A DNA stretch of 7,395 bases, from positions 1 to 7,395 of the forward strand of contig DATFDL010000392.1 in the NCBI GenBank assembly GCA_035252155.1, given 5' to 3'. A program made the position numbers and the translations under genes. Below the pieces are notes generated by a model. The model searched no databases, was not told where the DNA came from, and saw only the letters and a program-made list of their open reading frames with translations. The DNA is from JAICLL01 sp035252155 (lineage in GTDB: Bacteria; Planctomycetota; Planctomycetia; Pirellulales; JAICIG01). The first letter of the stretch is position 1. The number at the start of each line of letters is the position of its first letter. Shown one piece after another: positions 6,630-7,395 of this stretch.

Positions 6630-7040
6630 ATGGTAAAGCCCGCAGTTTCTGTCGGCCTTCGAAAAGGCCGGCTTTTCGTTATCCCGCAGTTGTCTCCAGG
6701 GGCCGGGACATACATCGACAAGGAGCCAGTTAGGGAAGCCCCGGAGGATGATGCTGAACGTCTTGGACAAACCATACTGGAGGCGTTCGGCGATTTTTCA
6801 GAAGTAGATGTTATGCCCAATCTGCTTGCATTCCGCTCACCGATTATCGCGGCTGCTGAGGTACGAAGCTACGGCGAATACGAGCGAGGTCTTAAGGATT
6901 GTCTGGTAGTAATCGAAGACGACCAGCTTCACATCATGTGCGCCGGCCCGCACAAATACATCCCTCGCGACACCGGCGCGCTGCACATTGGCAACGCCGT
7001 ATTGACTGCGTTACACGCGTCGCCATATCGGAAGAAGTGA
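6630..7040 (+). CDS. Candidate CdiI-like immunity protein
   Basis: This gene encodes a soluble, acidic protein of 136 residues starting at ATG 6630, 12 bases after the nuclease-toxin stop, so the two are surely co-transcribed. Predicted features are an N-terminal strand region (VSVGLRKGRLFVIPQL), an acidic helix (EDDAERLGQTILEAFGDF, about 38-56), SYGEYERGLKDCLVVIEDDQLHIMCAG (about 79-105) and a C-terminal helix (IGNAVLTALHAS). The pattern of a short aromatic/basic helix, two strands, a Gly-containing loop and a final LG/IGxAV..AL helix resembles contact-dependent-inhibition immunity proteins, but I cannot assign a Pfam family from memory. Inference: it binds and neutralises the nuclease domain encoded just upstream. 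A 7-bp stem (6653-6659 with 6664-6670) falls in the first codons. No strong ribosome binding site is seen. Confidence 0.62.
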   Translation: MVKPAVSVGLRKGRLFVIPQLSPGAGTYIDKEPVREAPEDDAERLGQTILEAFGDFSEVDVMPNLLAFRSPIIAAAEVRSYGEYERGLKDCLVVIEDDQLHIMCAGPHKYIPRDTGALHIGNAVLTALHASPYRKK

Positions 7041-7070
7041 ATGGCGCGGAAACAGCAGACCGACGCCGGC

Positions 7071-7111
7071 CGTGTGGTCAAAAAACCAAAACGGCGGTCA
7101 AGTCGGGTCGG
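7071..7111 (+). repeat. 41-bp post-immunity repeat, copy 2
   Basis: This is the second copy of 2708-2748, with three mismatches. It begins 30 bases after the candidate immunity gene and runs directly into the start of the 121-bp element region (GGGGAAACTAAAGG). This is taken as the uninterrupted form of the junction. Confidence 0.8.
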
Positions 7112-7113
7112 GG

Positions 7114-7133
7114 GAAACTAAAGGAAACTAAAG
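7114..7133 (+). repeat. 10-bp tandem duplication at the left edge of element B
   Basis: GAAACTAAAG occurs twice in a row (7114-7123 and 7124-7133) where element A has it once. The duplicated unit includes the outer bases of the terminal repeat, so the left boundary of element B has been doubled. Confidence 0.85.
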
Positions 7134-7248
7134 GGGACGGGTCCAATATTGACCAATGGCCGTGTTGATGCTCCGCCCGCGCGGTCGGCCGCGGAAAGAC
7201 GAGCCGGAGGCATCGTGAGTTCTTAGAAAATGGACCAGTCCCCTTTAG
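7128..7248 (+). mobile_element. 121-bp MITE-like RAYT-derived element, copy B
   Basis: This is the same element as 4254-4374, in the same orientation and with the same length. Differences: one base in the left terminal repeat (GACGGG for GACAGG), one in the interior (AGACG for AGAGG) and one in the right terminal repeat (CCAGTCC for CCTGTCC), leaving the inverted repeats 17/18 matched. The transposase-tail remnant is kept (stop TGA at 7216-7218). It ends at TAG 7246-7248, immediately before the ATG of the third cassette. Confidence 0.75.
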
Positions 7249-7395
7249 ATGCCACTGGTCGCGCCGGCCATGACGTTGCAAGGCGACGACGACGCCAACG
7301 CCGAGCAAACCGATAGCGATAGTGACGCCACCGCCAACCTGACCGACATCCAAACCAACAACGCGGCGGTCGATACCTACGACGATTCGGAGTCG
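7249..7395 (+). CDS. 5' end of a third toxin-like cassette (3' partial)
   Basis: ATG 7249 follows directly on the last base of element B; a second in-frame ATG at 7270 is an alternative start. The visible product begins MPLVAPAMTLQ and continues with an acidic Asp/Ala/Thr-rich stretch. From 7333 it reads the same residues (ANLTDIQTNNAAVDT...) in the same frame as the start of the window. It therefore shows what the missing N-terminus of the first gene probably looks like. If the two ends are the same locus, that gene would be 801 residues long. There is no signal peptide and no Shine-Dalgarno. Confidence 0.65.
   Translation, partial: MPLVAPAMTLQGDDDANAEQTDSDSDATANLTDIQTNNAAVDTYDDSES
7332..7395 (+). 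repeat. 64-bp terminal direct repeat, right copy
   Basis: This is identical to 1-64 and in the same coding frame of the cassette N-terminus. Confidence 0.95.

Noticed and set aside
5789..6820. 343-codon minus-strand frame under the nuclease toxin tip and immunity gene
   Set aside because: It is Ser/Pro/Arg-rich with no motif, lies antisense across two supported genes and spans their junction.
1..7395. CRISPR array, tRNA or rRNA
   Set aside because: No regularly spaced short repeats and no tRNA or rRNA signature were seen; all repeats here are cassette modules, small elements or hairpins.

Overview
The window looks like a piece of a high-GC bacterial chromosome, most likely a planctomycete. 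I infer this from the type of DDE transposase, the RAYT-like element remnants, the near absence of Shine-Dalgarno signals and the G/C-rich third codon positions. The assignment is a guess from style, not from a marker gene.

Layout: the window holds two successive toxin-like cassettes and the start of a third, all on the + strand. Cassette 1 (2-2323, open at the left edge) is a large protein with an Ala-rich helical N-terminal part, a conserved module of about 185 residues, a low-complexity linker, and a C-terminal domain that looks like a CHAT/caspase-type cysteine peptidase. A small three-helix membrane protein (2363-2689) follows at once and is the candidate immunity gene. Cassette 2 (4356-6617) repeats the conserved module at about 93% protein identity but carries an unrelated C-terminus: a hydrophobic pre-toxin region and a PD-(D/E)xK nuclease domain that resembles CdiA-CT of E. 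coli EC869. Twelve bases later comes a 136-residue soluble protein (6630-7040), the candidate immunity protein. A third copy begins at 7249 and runs off the right edge. Its last 64 bases are identical to the first 64 bases of the window.

The cassettes are separated by repeats. A 41-bp sequence (38/41 identical) follows each immunity gene. A 121-bp element with 18-bp terminal inverted repeats, which looks like an internally deleted RAYT (REP-associated tyrosine transposase) element, lies directly in front of cassettes 2 and 3 and provides or abuts their start codons. At the cassette 2/3 junction the 41-bp sequence and the 121-bp element are adjacent. At the cassette 1/2 junction they are split by about 1.5 kb holding a broken, inverted DDE transposase.

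Reading: this is a tandem array of polymorphic-toxin or orphan-toxin modules, with a constant N-terminal segment, variable toxin tips and a dedicated downstream protein for each tip, bounded by a small mobile repeat. The constant module, the peptidase-type tip with a membrane-protein partner, and the repeat-bounded packaging are the parts most likely to be undescribed.
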